Origin: Sphingobium chlorophenolicum
GTDB taxonomy: Bacteria; Pseudomonadota; Alphaproteobacteria; Sphingomonadales; Sphingomonadaceae
Direction of reading: 5' to 3'
DNA length: 64,000 bases
Assembly (NCBI RefSeq): GCF_000722875.1
Contig: NZ_JFHR01000016.1
Span: 41,950-105,949, forward strand
The notes under the pieces are model-generated. The model did no database searches, was not told where the DNA came from, and worked only from the letters and a program-made list of their open reading frames with translations. Position numbers and translations under genes: made by a program. Shown here piece by piece: positions 45,134 through 62,307 of the stretch (position 1 is its first letter; each line of letters opens with the position of its first letter).

Positions 45134-46300
45134 TTATGTTTCCCCGCTCAAGCGCGGCAGGGCGCCGATGCGGGCGACCAGTTCGGACTGGCGGCTGCAA
45201 TCCATCTTCGCATAGATATTCTTGATCTGCGTGCGCACCGTGTTGAGCGCCACGCCGCGTTCCTGCGACAATTCCTCCAGCCCGCGCCCGGCGCACAGCG
45301 CCTCGGCCACTTCCGCCTCCGCCCTGGTCAGGCCGTAAAGGGCGCGGATGCGGCTGGCGATGCTGAGATCCCGGTCCGCCGGGTCGGTGGCGATGGCGAC
45401 GATCTGCCGCTCCATGCCCACCCGCACCGACGCGATGGACAGCATATAGGGCAGGCCCTGTTCGCGATGGACGAAGATCGCGCTCGCCTGTCCGCCCTGC
45501 CGCGCCGCCGCCGCCCGCAGCGCGGATTGCAGAGCCTCGTCGTCGCGGGGATCGCGGGCCTTCAACTGCCGCTGGCGCAGGGTCAGCGCGTCGGCCCGGC
45601 GCAACAGCGCGTCCGCCGGACGGTTGCAGTCGATCAGCCCCCCGTCGGGCCGCAGCGTGAAGACGGCATGCCCCACCATGTCGAGCGTCGCATGCAGCGA
45701 CCGGCCATAATGATTGGCCCGGTCCAACTTTCCCCGAATGCCGAACATGCGGCCGATATGGCCGATGCTGTCCTGGATCGCCCGCACCTCCCGCTCACTG
45801 AACGGCCTTTGCCCGCGGCCGCGATGCAGGCCGATATTGCCGGTCGTCCCGTCCTGCCGGATCACCCCGCCCAGGCAGCGATAGGTGTCGTCCCCCATGC
45901 CCCTGATCCACTCATTGTAGATCCGGCTGCCTTCATAGGCCTGGCTGGGCACCAGAGCTTCGATATTCCAGACGCGATTGGCCGCCTCTATCCGGTTCAG
46001 CGCCGCGCCCCAAATATCGTCGTCCTGAAAATCCCGATCATAAGCGGCCATCTGCGCTTCGGAGAAATAGCCGGAATAGGAAATTTCCGCGACATGATGC
46101 GGAGCGCGCCCCCAATGGAGGACGCCCGACCGCGCCCCCACCGCTTCCGCCAGCGTGGAGGCCAACCGATCGAACGCCGCATCGTCGATCGCCGCGTCGT
46201 AGATTTCCTCCGTCCGGATCACAGCCAGTCCCAACTCCCCACATTCCCGCCGCGGGGAATATACGCAGCTTGCCTCTACCGCATTGCACGAATCGGACAT
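45134..46300 (-). CDS. LuxR-family transcriptional regulator
   Basis: This 388-residue protein has a C-terminal GerE-type helix-turn-helix, LTRAEAEVAEALCAGRGLEELSQERGVALNTVRTQIKNIYAKMDCSRQSELVARI. A PAS-like middle region (FTLRPDGGLIDCNRPADALLRRADALTL) and an N-terminal sensor-like region (AAFDRLASTLAEAVGARSGVLHWG...) precede it. It lacks the autoinducer-domain signature of LuxI-paired regulators and has no receiver domain. The ATG at 46300 is divergent from an MFS gene with 42 bases between, so it may regulate that transporter. The signal is unknown. Confidence 0.87.
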   Translation of the reverse strand: MSDSCNAVEASCVYSPRRECGELGLAVIRTEEIYDAAIDDAAFDRLASTLAEAVGARSGVLHWGRAPHHVAEISYSGYFSEAQMAAYDRDFQDDDIWGAALNRIEAANRVWNIEALVPSQAYEGSRIYNEWIRGMGDDTYRCLGGVIRQDGTTGNIGLHRGRGQRPFSEREVRAIQDSIGHIGRMFGIRGKLDRANHYGRSLHATLDMVGHAVFTLRPDGGLIDCNRPADALLRRADALTLRQRQLKARDPRDDEALQSALRAAAARQGGQASAIFVHREQGLPYMLSIASVRVGMERQIVAIATDPADRDLSIASRIRALYGLTRAEAEVAEALCAGRGLEELSQERGVALNTVRTQIKNIYAKMDCSRQSELVARIGALPRLSGET

Positions 46301-46342
46301 TAGCCTGTTTAAATTGCAGTAAAAAACGATATTGCTGCTGGC

Positions 46343-47542
46343 GTGCCCCGCGCCCCCTCCCCTCTTGCCCCGCTTTCCGCCGTGCAGACGGTCCGAAACC
46401 CGTGGCTGACGGTCGCCGCCCTGTCCGCGATGACGCTGTCGATCCAGGGCTGCACGCTGATGTCGCTGGGCGTGTTCCTGCCCGATCTGGCGCCGGATTT
46501 CGGGGGGCGGGCGGGCGGCGCGGCCACCGCATTCCTGCTGGCGATGAGCCTGGCCAGCTTGGCGGTGGGCTGGGCGCTGGGGCGGATCGGGGCGCGGCCG
46601 GTGCTGCTGGCGGGCATCGCGCTCTGCGCCGCAGGATACGCCGTTGCGGCCGTCGCGCACGACATGTTCGCGCTGACCGCCGGGCTGGCGCTGGCGGGGA
46701 TGGGCGTCGGCACATCGACCATCGTGCCCGGCATCGCCGTCATCACCCGGCATCATGCGGCGCGGCGCGGACTGGCGCTGGCGATATTCCTGGGCGCGGC
46801 GGTCGTCGCGGGGGCGCTGGTGCCGCCCCTTGTCGGAGCCGCCATCGCCCTCTGGTCGTGGCGCGGGGCCATGCTGCTCTGCGCGGCGGTCATGGCGCTG
46901 GGCTGCCCGCCGCTGTTGCTGCTGGTCCCCGGCGGGCGGATCGACGGCGAACGGCAGGGGAACGAAACCGCCGCGATCAGCCCCGATTTCCTCCGCATCC
47001 TGCTGGCGTCGACGCTGTTGCAACTGGCGATCAACGGCGTGCTGTTCGCGGCGGTGGACAGCCTGATGGCGCAGGGCCTGTCGCGATCCGGCGCGGTGCT
47101 GGCCTATAGCGCCGCCAACCTGCTGGGCCTGCCCGCGCTGCTGATGGGCGGCATGCTGGCCGACCGCATCGGTCCCCGGCGCAGCCTGATCGCCACCGCG
47201 CTGCTGCTGGCGGCGGGGACGGCGGCGCTGCTGTGGGCGGGCGCGACGGCCATGGCCGGGGTCTGGCTGTTCGTCCTGCTCTGGGGCACGGCGAGCGCGC
47301 TGCCAGGCCAGTCGGGATCGATGCTGCTGGCCGATGTGGCGGGGGCGGAGGACTTTCCCCGGCTGCTCGGCATCAACACGGCGATTATCGGCCTGCTCGG
47401 CGCGATGGCGCCGATGCTGACCGATCAGATGCGGGCGGCGGGCGGCGGCTACGGCCTGCCCATATGGGTCTATGCGGCGATGGCGCTGGCCGCCGCGCCG
47501 GTCATCGCGCTGGTCCGCCCGTCAAAGGCCGACGCTGGCTGA
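46343..47542 (+). CDS. MFS transporter, 12 helices
   Basis: This 399-residue major-facilitator permease has about 12 hydrophobic segments, starting WLTVAALSAMTLSIQGCTLMSLGVFLPDLAPDF. The loop motif GRIGARPVLLAGIAL lies between helices 2 and 3, and ADRIGPRRSLIATALLLAAG in the second half. The start appears to be GTG at 46343, with no ATG nearby. It is divergent from the LuxR gene, and its last 21 bases overlap the end of a TonB receptor gene on the other strand. The substrate is unknown; an iron-complex, vitamin or organic acid carrier would fit the neighbour. Confidence 0.88.
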   Translation: MPRAPSPLAPLSAVQTVRNPWLTVAALSAMTLSIQGCTLMSLGVFLPDLAPDFGGRAGGAATAFLLAMSLASLAVGWALGRIGARPVLLAGIALCAAGYAVAAVAHDMFALTAGLALAGMGVGTSTIVPGIAVITRHHAARRGLALAIFLGAAVVAGALVPPLVGAAIALWSWRGAMLLCAAVMALGCPPLLLLVPGGRIDGERQGNETAAISPDFLRILLASTLLQLAINGVLFAAVDSLMAQGLSRSGAVLAYSAANLLGLPALLMGGMLADRIGPRRSLIATALLLAAGTAALLWAGATAMAGVWLFVLLWGTASALPGQSGSMLLADVAGAEDFPRLLGINTAIIGLLGAMAPMLTDQMRAAGGGYGLPIWVYAAMALAAAPVIALVRPSKADAG

Positions 47543-49888
47543 CAGGCCGATAGTGCGCGGCCGCTGCGCCATTTCGCGGAGCGGCGATCCGGTGACCGGC
47601 GCCAGTTCCGCATTGCGAAAAAGGATGGCCCGGCTGTCCAGCAGATTGTCGGCAAAGGCGGACAATCGCCACCCGTCCCGCCCAATCCCGGCGCGCAGGA
47701 ACAGCAGGTCGCTGCCCGCCCCGGCATAGACGCGGGGGTCATAGGCGGCCGACAGGGTCGAAGGCGCGCGGCGATACGGCCCCGCATGCCGCCATTCCGC
47801 CCGCACGAAGCCGTCCATCCGTCCCGGCAGCGCAAAGCCCTGTTCCGCCGCCAGCGTCCCCGACCAGCGCGGCACATAGGGCAGCCGGTCCCCCGCCGCG
47901 ACGATGCCGCCCGCCCCGACATCCCGCCGGAACCGCGCATCGACGAAGCCCAGCGACAGATCCAGCACCAGCCGACGCAAAGGCTCCGCCCGCACCGCCA
48001 GCTCCACCCCCTGGTTGCGCGCCGCGCCCAGATTGTCGACATAGGAAAAGCCGCAATTGGGCAGGGTGATCGACTGCTGGATGCGCCGCCAGTCGATGCG
48101 GAAGGCAGCCAGCGAGAAATGCAGCCCCCGCCCCGGAAAGCCCGCCTTCACCCCCGCCTCATAGCTCCAGAGCGAATCCGGGCCGTAGCTGTCGGGCGCG
48201 GCGCTGCGGCCGAATGCCGCCAGATCGGCCGCGCAACCGCCCACCGGCACCGCGCCGTTGGTGCCGCCGCTGCGAAAGCCCTTGCCAGCGCTCAGATAGA
48301 GCAGGCTGTCGCCGCCCGGACGCCAGGACAGGCTGGCATAGGGCGTGACCGGCGTAGCCCGCTGGCGGCGGGGGCCGACGCTGTTGCTGCCGCCCGCGAA
48401 CGGCCCCTCCGACATCAGGCGGAAGGTCAGCGGATTGCGCGACAGGCGCAGCCCCGCCGTCACCTCCCACCGGGGGGCCAGCGCCCATGTCGCCTGACCG
48501 AAGGCGGCCAGCATGCGCTCGCTTATCGTCTGGCGGCTGTGATAGCTTTGCCCGCCGGGCAGCAGCGGCAGGCCGAAAATCTCCTCCACCGACAGGCCAA
48601 GCTGCGATTGCGCGAGGTCGGCGATGCCCGGCTCCACCACCCGCTGCTCCATGACGATGCGCGACCGGCCGTAAAAGCCGCCGATCAGCCAGCGGACGGG
48701 ACCGCCCGTGTCGGAGGCGATCCGCACCTCCTGCGTGAAATTGCGCTGGCGGACGGTGGTGCGGCTGTAACTGCCGCCCGGCGTGCGGATGCCGGGCACC
48801 GCGCCGCCCAGCACGATCTCCCCGAAGAAGCCGGAATAATCCACCACTTGCCGGTTCCGCCGGTCCAGCCATGCGGTGACGCTGGTCAGCGTTGCCCCGC
48901 CCAGATCCAGCCGCGCCGTCAGCGCAGGCAGCAGCAACCGGTCCCGCCCCGGCTGACGCAGGGTGGCGGACTGGCGGAAAGGGCCAAGGCCGCTTTCCTG
49001 AAAGGGCAGGTCGGCCCGCTCCGTCCGCTGGTAGAAGAGGCTGGGCGTCAGTTCCAGCCGCTCGTTCAGCGCCGCCTTGACCGCCATCCGCAGGCCCCAT
49101 GCCGCGCCATGATCGGCATTTTTCGTCAGCAGCGCCCCGGAAACCGGATCGATCCGGTCGACCGCCCCGGCATCGCGCCGATAATAGCCGCTGATCCGCG
49201 CCCCGATCCGCCCCGGCAGGATCGCGCCGCCGAGCGCCGCCTGCGCCTCCCGCGTCAGGCCGCCGCCCTTGACCGCCGCCAGCTCGCCGCTGGCCTGCCC
49301 GTCCATGCCGTTCAGGCGCGGCTGGCGGGTCAGCAGGCGGATCGTGCCGCCCATGGAATCCGCGCCGAACAACGTGCCCTGCGGCCCGCGCAGCACCTCC
49401 ACCCGGTCCAGGTCGAACCGGCGCAGGTCGGGATTGCCCGCCACCTCCAGCGACCTTATCTGCACCGGCACGTCATCGACATAGAGGCCCACCGTAGCTG
49501 CGCCGATGGGGGAAAAAACGCCGCGCATGATCGGCTGCCGCGCCCCGAAGCCGCCGACCATCGGCATGGCCAGATTGGGCACGACCCTGGCGAGGTCGTC
49601 CAGCGTGTCGACGCCGCGCCGCTCCAGTCCGGCGCTGTCCAGCCGGGCGATGCTGATCGGCACCTTGCCCTCCGCCTCCGCCACGCGGCGGGCGGTGACG
49701 ATGACGATGGGCCGCCCCGCCATCTGCCCCTGATGGCCCTCTTCATCCTGACCCAGGGCAGGCGGGGCCAGCGCCACCGCGCAGCAGAGGAACGCCGCCC
49801 CCCTCACGCAGGGCGCTTGATCGACAGAAGAGATGGAACGCCCCCCAATATCATCCCACCTCTCTACAACAACGATCCGGCGGGGCAA
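47522..49888 (-). CDS. TonB-dependent outer-membrane receptor
   Basis: This 788-residue receptor has a plug with VVTARRVAEAEGKVPISIARLDSAGLERRGVDTLDDLARVVPNL, RGVFSPIGAATVGLYVDDVPV and LDRVEVLRGPQGTLFGADSMGGTIRLLTRQP, then a long barrel with the typical YLSAGKGFRSGGTNGAVP. This is the Oar/IroN-like catabolic class common in sphingomonads, not the catecholate class. The start is unsure: the first codon of the frame is TTG (49888), a GTG at 49807 would give the signal peptide VRGAAFLCCAVALAPPALG, and no ATG is present. It converges on the MFS gene with 21 bases overlapping. Substrate unknown. Confidence 0.88.
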   Translation of the reverse strand: MPRRIVVVERWDDIGGRSISSVDQAPCVRGAAFLCCAVALAPPALGQDEEGHQGQMAGRPIVIVTARRVAEAEGKVPISIARLDSAGLERRGVDTLDDLARVVPNLAMPMVGGFGARQPIMRGVFSPIGAATVGLYVDDVPVQIRSLEVAGNPDLRRFDLDRVEVLRGPQGTLFGADSMGGTIRLLTRQPRLNGMDGQASGELAAVKGGGLTREAQAALGGAILPGRIGARISGYYRRDAGAVDRIDPVSGALLTKNADHGAAWGLRMAVKAALNERLELTPSLFYQRTERADLPFQESGLGPFRQSATLRQPGRDRLLLPALTARLDLGGATLTSVTAWLDRRNRQVVDYSGFFGEIVLGGAVPGIRTPGGSYSRTTVRQRNFTQEVRIASDTGGPVRWLIGGFYGRSRIVMEQRVVEPGIADLAQSQLGLSVEEIFGLPLLPGGQSYHSRQTISERMLAAFGQATWALAPRWEVTAGLRLSRNPLTFRLMSEGPFAGGSNSVGPRRQRATPVTPYASLSWRPGGDSLLYLSAGKGFRSGGTNGAVPVGGCAADLAAFGRSAAPDSYGPDSLWSYEAGVKAGFPGRGLHFSLAAFRIDWRRIQQSITLPNCGFSYVDNLGAARNQGVELAVRAEPLRRLVLDLSLGFVDARFRRDVGAGGIVAAGDRLPYVPRWSGTLAAEQGFALPGRMDGFVRAEWRHAGPYRRAPSTLSAAYDPRVYAGAGSDLLFLRAGIGRDGWRLSAFADNLLDSRAILFRNAELAPVTGSPLREMAQRPRTIGLSASVGL

Positions 49889-50224
49889 CTAAAGTGGATC
49901 AAACCCTCTGACCCATTCTGGCCCCTTCACAACGGGCCACATCGCGCCTATATGGGCCGTTCAAATCCGGTCCGTGCGACGCCTTCCGGCCTAGCATGAA
50001 CCGTCCCCCGGATCGCTCGGGGTCCGGCTTCGCTTAGCGCGCGAATCCGGCGGAATAGGGCGAAATCGGCGGGTTACGACATGCTGACAGTGCGGATCGG
50101 ACAGTCCCGGCCCGCACTTTTTTGCGTGGCGGCAGAGGGGCGAATCACCCCTTGAGCGCGCCTCGTCAGGCTGAATTTTCGCTGCGATGCGAAAAAATTC
50201 GACGAACTACAGGCAGGATACGCA
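49889..50224 (+). promoter_or_regulatory. Gene-free leader upstream of rpoB
   Basis: These 336 bases carry no gene. They hold a GC-rich imperfect hairpin (CCGGATC...GGGTCCGG) near 50013-50032, a short T-run in CACTTTTTTGCG, and an AAAAAATTCG stretch just before the rpoB ribosome site (GGCAGGA). TTGAGC at about 50152 could be a weak -35 element. The rpoB promoter probably lies here, because the gene upstream is on the opposite strand. No rplJ or rplL is present in the window. Confidence 0.45.
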
Positions 50225-54391
<4,167 letters not shown>

Positions 54392-54410
54392 ACCGGCCTA
54401 TGCCATTTGC

Positions 54411-54510
54411 CGTTCGTCCTGAGTAGCCATTGAGCGAAGTCGAAATGGCGTATCGAAGAACCCCTTCGATACGGGACTTCGACAAGCTCAGCCCCTACTC
54501 AGGACGAACG
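54411..54510. repeat. Nested palindrome between rpoB and rpoC
   Basis: Outer arms CGTTCGTCCTGAGTAG (54411-54426) and CTACTCAGGACGAACG (54495-54510) pair perfectly over 16 bases. An inner perfect stem of 10 bases, CGTATCGAAG (54449-54458) with CTTCGATACG (54464-54473), sits in the middle. The sequence resembles a dispersed sphingomonad repeat. It has no T-run and lies within an operon, so it is an insertion in the rpoBC transcript rather than a normal terminator. Confidence 0.8.
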
Positions 54511-54553
54511 GACCGGAATTTGAACCTGAAGCCTTTGGCTTAGGAGCTAAAAA

Positions 54554-58810
<4,257 letters not shown>

Positions 58811-58824
58811 GCCCTTTGAAACAA

Positions 58825-58884
58825 GGGAAGCCGCTTCCTATCTCAGGAAGCGGCTTCCCAGCCATCATGGCTCATCGAGCCATG
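58825..58884. repeat. Two tandem hairpins after rpoC
   Basis: The first has perfect 15-bp arms, GGGAAGCCGCTTCCT (58825-58839) and its complement (58845-58859), with a 5-base loop. The second is ATGGCTC-ATC-GAGCCAT (58867-58883). Neither has a T-run. Together with the terminator they form three stems in a row, which may protect the 3' end of the mRNA. Confidence 0.7.
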
Positions 58885-58890
58885 GAAGAG

Positions 58891-58930
58891 CCCGCCGGAA
58901 GCGACAGCCTGTCCGGCGGGTTTTTCTTTT
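58891..58930 (+). terminator. Rho-independent terminator of rpoBC
   Basis: CCCGCCGGA (58891-58899) and TCCGGCGGG (58912-58920) form a perfect 9-bp GC stem, followed directly by TTTTTCTTTT. This is a textbook intrinsic terminator for the plus strand, about 80 bases after the rpoC stop. Confidence 0.92.
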
Positions 58931-58984
58931 GGGGCGGCGCTGGCCGGGCCATGAAAATGTCCGGGATAGCTGTCGCAAACCCTC

Positions 58985-59013
58985 TTGACCAATCCGAAAT
59001 CGCCGCCTATTTG
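58985..59013 (+). promoter_or_regulatory. tRNA-Gln promoter
   Basis: TTGACC (58985-58990) and TATTTG (59008-59013) are 17 bases apart, and the expected start is about 25 bases before the tRNA. A good sigma70-type fit. Confidence 0.6.
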
Positions 59014-59045
59014 CGCCTCTCCGGTGAGCTTTTGGCCCACCCTGA

Positions 59046-59119
59046 TGCCCGATCCTCTAATGGTAAGAGAGCGGACTCTGACTCCGTCAATCAAGGTTCG
59101 AATCCTTGTCGGGCATCCA
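59046..59119 (+). tRNA. tRNA-Gln (anticodon CTG)
   Basis: This 74-base gene with encoded CCA has acceptor TGCCCGA/TCGGGCA, D-arm CCTCTAATGGTAAGAG, and anticodon stem GCGGA/TCCGT around CTCTGAC with anticodon CTG. The T-arm is CAAGGTTCGAATCCTTG. The weak first pair of the acceptor and the CTG anticodon fit glutamine. It reads CAG codons. No integrase follows it. Confidence 0.95.
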
Positions 59120-59270
59120 AAATTTCCCAATGAAATACTGATTATCTTGGCGAATTGGCCGCGTGGAGCTTCGCCATGCCCACAATCTTTCCTACAGAAC
59201 CGCCCGAACAAGCGCGAATGGATGCGTCATTGTCGCTCGTATCGGGTCTCCAGGGAATCTGTCTCAACCG

Positions 59271-59960
59271 TTACATTGGCTGCCAATTTCGGTCGACATA
59301 TTCTCTCCACGGCCCATCCGGGCGGCAAAATATGCGCTCCTCCACCGCAGAGGCGCCCTTCAAGCCAAGCGCAGACCCAAGATGCTCAAGATGGGCGCAG
59401 TAGGCGGAATACCGGGTTCCATCATTCTTCCCAGATGGCGAGCAGCGCTTCTGATCGCCCGAAGGCGGGGTAAGGTGAACGATCTCCTTCCCATAAAGGA
59501 GATGAAGCGCCTTGACCGCCCATTGGTCCATGATCGCGACATCATCTGACGGCGACATGAAGGCAATCACCTTGGTAAAGAATGAGGGGCCCAGACCCTT
59601 CACCAGTCCCGACCACGCATTATAGGCTTCAACGCGCCCTTGCCCTGCACGAAGGCCATTCAGCGCCTGCTCGATCTGCCCGCGCTTTTCCTCGACCGAC
59701 TTGCGAAATTCGCCGGTACGGGCCGACTGACGGCCCCATGCCATGATCGCAACGAAGGCATGAAACACAGGCGTTTCCTTATCCCGGCAGAAGGCTCGCA
59801 ATTCATGCCGGTCGAAGCGCTGTCGGGGCAGAGGAGGATCAAATCCATCCCATTGATCCAAAGCGACATCCGCCCAGGAAATGGGCATCATGCCCCCTCG
59901 CCCATTGGGTTGAAAAGCCGCCATCTGCAATGCCGCAAGATGCTGTTGATTCAGTTGCAT
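59271..59960 (-). CDS. OGG-fold-like hypothetical protein
   Basis: This 229-residue soluble protein has an N-terminal helical part and a central segment, ALNGLRAGQGRVEAYNAWSGLVKGLGPSFFTKVIAFMSP. The GLGPSFFTKV part recalls a helix-hairpin-helix of 8-oxoguanine glycosylase-fold proteins, and IMDQWAVKALHLLYGKEI follows. I think it belongs to the OGG-fold group linked to DNA repair or nucleic-acid binding, but a catalytic Lys/Asp pair is not identified. It lies alone next to tRNA-Gln and its base composition is less GC-rich than rpoC. Confidence 0.55.
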   Translation of the reverse strand: MQLNQQHLAALQMAAFQPNGRGGMMPISWADVALDQWDGFDPPLPRQRFDRHELRAFCRDKETPVFHAFVAIMAWGRQSARTGEFRKSVEEKRGQIEQALNGLRAGQGRVEAYNAWSGLVKGLGPSFFTKVIAFMSPSDDVAIMDQWAVKALHLLYGKEIVHLTPPSGDQKRCSPSGKNDGTRYSAYCAHLEHLGSALGLKGASAVEERIFCRPDGPWREYVDRNWQPM

Positions 59961-60300
59961 GAGCGACCTTCCATGATTGCCAGTTGTCGGTAGCCGGTGA
60001 GGCGTGAATCCTTTCTCAATCGGCGCTGCGTTTTCAGATTCTGCGGGCTTGCCCCCTAGTTACAACCAGATGCAACGCAAGGCTTGGAAAAACCATCCAA
60101 TCCCCAACTCTCTTTGCGACCCCGGTCTAGAGTCAATGCGCGGCGATCCGGCTCCGCCGCACTAGATCGTCCTCTCCGGGCGGCAAGGTTACAACAGAAT
60201 TGATCGGTTGATTTGCTTATAGACTCATCCGAATGAGGGTGCTGCTTTCCCATGTCGAGGCGTGATATGACGGGCACCTGCTTATGGGAGGGAGAGCGCC
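59961..60300. other. 340-base stretch without a gene
   Basis: No gene is visible between the OGG-fold-like gene and the secreted protein gene, which are divergent. GGGAGGGAGAGCGCC just before 60301 is a good ribosome site for the latter. I saw no strong promoter pair or repeat. Confidence 0.5.
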
Positions 60301-60789
60301 ATGTATCGATATATTGCCCTTGCAGCGACAGTCGCCTTGCTTGCGGAACCCGCCAATGCCCAATCCAATCTCTCTCCCGCCGACCGTGCCGCCGCCTTCC
60401 GGGCGGGCGGTTTCAAGCTTGTCGGCAAGCAATGGCGCGCCTGCGGCGATCCGGGCACGCCAAGCTATAGCCCCGGCAATATGGAGACGATCCGCGATCT
60501 GAACGGCGATGGCCGACCCGAAGCGGTCATCACGGAAGGAGGCACCTACTGTTTCGGCATGACGGGAACAGGCTACACGATCGTGAGCAAGCAAGCCGAT
60601 GCCACCTGGAAACTGATCACGGCCAGCCAGGGGATTCCCAACTTCCTCACCACGAAAGGCGCGAACGGGTGGCCGGACATCGAGATCGGCGGTCCCGGCT
60701 TTTGCTTTCCGGTCGAACGTTGGAACGGCAAGGCTTACGTGCTTAATCGCCACCAATATGAGGGGAAGCCCTGCCGACCCCCTCGATAA
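60301..60789 (+). CDS. Secreted hypothetical protein with a calcium-loop-like motif
   Basis: This 162-residue protein has a signal peptide (MYRYIALAATVALLAEPANAQ). The mature part has RDLNGDGRPEAVITEG, a DxNxDG loop as in EF-hand or FG-GAP calcium sites. It also has several cysteines (ACGDPG, TYCFG, GFCFP, KPCR) that may pair in the periplasm. It starts with a strong ribosome site. The family is not named. It converges on the thermonuclease-like gene with 57 bases between. Confidence 0.7.
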   Translation: MYRYIALAATVALLAEPANAQSNLSPADRAAAFRAGGFKLVGKQWRACGDPGTPSYSPGNMETIRDLNGDGRPEAVITEGGTYCFGMTGTGYTIVSKQADATWKLITASQGIPNFLTTKGANGWPDIEIGGPGFCFPVERWNGKAYVLNRHQYEGKPCRPPR

Positions 60790-60846
60790 AGGTCGCGACA
60801 AAGCCATGGGCTACAATCGCAATGTCGGAAATTGCCCGCCAGCCGC

Positions 60847-61221
60847 CTATCCGCCGCCAGCGCGGGCGAAGCGGCATTCCCTGGCCAGCCGGCGGTCGCT
60901 GTCCCAGCGCGGCCTGTAGACCGCCATGCCCTTGCGCAATTGCTCGCACGACACGTTCAGGCCCCCGGCGTAGATGATCGCCACCGTCCGCCCGGCCGCA
61001 TCGCGGGCCACGGGGATGATGGTGATCGGATCGCGCAGCGAATGTTTCAGGCTGTCCTTGCTCCGGCGCGGATCGGCGGGTGGGCAATTGCCGCCCTTGC
61101 GGCATCGCGCGGCAATATCGGGCGCCTCTATGCCGAGCAGGCGGATATGCTCGCCATTGACGCGCAACGTGCCGCCATCGACAACCGCCACGGCCGAGGC
61201 GAGGAACAGGGCCGCGATCAT
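60847..61221 (-). CDS. Thermonuclease-like (SNase) protein with degenerate active site
   Basis: This 124-residue protein starts with a short hydrophobic stretch and the SNase first strands VVDGGTLRVNGEHIRLLGIEAPD. In Staphylococcus nuclease this reads DGDT, so the second Asp (a calcium ligand) is Gly17 here, although the Arg before LLGI remains. The ending WDSDRRLARECRFARAGGG resembles the family's C-terminus. Loss of that ligand suggests a weak or lost nuclease function or a binding role. The ribosome site is weak (GTGGA adjacent to the ATG). Confidence 0.72.
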   Translation of the reverse strand: MIAALFLASAVAVVDGGTLRVNGEHIRLLGIEAPDIAARCRKGGNCPPADPRRSKDSLKHSLRDPITIIPVARDAAGRTVAIIYAGGLNVSCEQLRKGMAVYRPRWDSDRRLARECRFARAGGG

Positions 61222-61518
61222 TCCACGCGCACCGCCGCCGCGAAAACGGTTTCATCGACAGGAACCATGCCGTCCTTCAATTCCCCTTCCGTCGCCGCAT
61301 CTATAACCAAAGAAATATCTTTTGATAAATCCGGTCATAAAAAGCATCAACAAAGCAACAATCATCCGTCAATTCGGACGATCCTATCTTAATCTTCAAT
61401 TTCGAAGATAAATCAATATGCTTCGGACGGAAGCCGGAAGGGCGCAGGGCGATGGACTTGTCCAGCGCCCTTCCAGACTCCGCGTCGCAGCACGCCGCCA
61501 AGGGGGGAGAGGCGGCGG

Positions 61519-62025
61519 TCAGCGCGACGCAATCAGGACGGACCGCTCCCCATCCGCCTGAGCCAGCGTCCGCGCCCGGTGCCCGGCGCGCAACTGGTTC
61601 ATCATCTCGTCCCGCTGCCACATGTCATTGGCGACGATGATCCACGCCTCGAACTTGGAATTGGCGGGGATTCCCTGCGGCAACGGCGTCAGGCTGCCCA
61701 TGGTCCTGACCGCGCGCAGCGAAATGCGGTCGACCGTGCGGGATTGGGATGGCTGGGCCAGCGCGACCGCCTGCGGCCGCCCGTCGCCGTCCAGGCGGAA
61801 CAGCACGCGGGCAAAGCCGACCGAACGCTGATCGTCCATGAAGCCGGCATTGCGGCGCACGCTGTTGGTCAACCGGTTCTCCGCCCGGGCCGACCATTTC
61901 TTATAGGTGATTTCCTTTTCCGGCGACGCGACCACGGTCAGTTGATCGTTCGCCTGTCTGGCGCCCACCCCTGTCGAAAGCAGCAAGGATGAGCAAAGCG
62001 CCAAAATCAAGGGCTTGGCATGCAT
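61519..62025 (-). CDS. Secreted protein with TonB-C-like domain
   Basis: This 168-residue protein has a signal peptide (MHAKPLILALCSSLLLSTGVGA). The mature part resembles the TonB C-terminal fold: WSARAENRLTNSVRRN, GFARVLFRLDGDGRPQAVALAQPSQSRTVDRISLRAVRTMGSL, then FEAWIIVAND. This domain occurs alone in many periplasmic proteins without a membrane anchor, so it is not a classic energy transducer. GAGGAGG six bases before the ATG at 62025 fixes the start; a longer frame begins at 62058. The role is unknown. Confidence 0.78.
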   Translation of the reverse strand: MHAKPLILALCSSLLLSTGVGARQANDQLTVVASPEKEITYKKWSARAENRLTNSVRRNAGFMDDQRSVGFARVLFRLDGDGRPQAVALAQPSQSRTVDRISLRAVRTMGSLTPLPQGIPANSKFEAWIIVANDMWQRDEMMNQLRAGHRARTLAQADGERSVLIASR

Positions 62026-62307
62026 GAGGGCCTCCTCTGCCAGGATCGTCGATATCATGGAAAATGCGGCTGCGGCGGTAGTTGACCGGCCGAAAAGCGG
62101 CGCGAAGCTATATATTACAAAAGCCGCCGCTTGAGTAATGAATATAAAATAGCGATCTCATCGACATATGGAAAATTCCAAGAATTATCCCATTGTCCCG
62201 ATATGGCACATTGCTGCCACCCTGTCGCAGCAGCGCCGCCCAACCCGTTTCACCCAAGCGGTTTTGATGGACGAAGGGGCCAGCGACTCGTCCGCCAGCC
62301 ATGAAAG

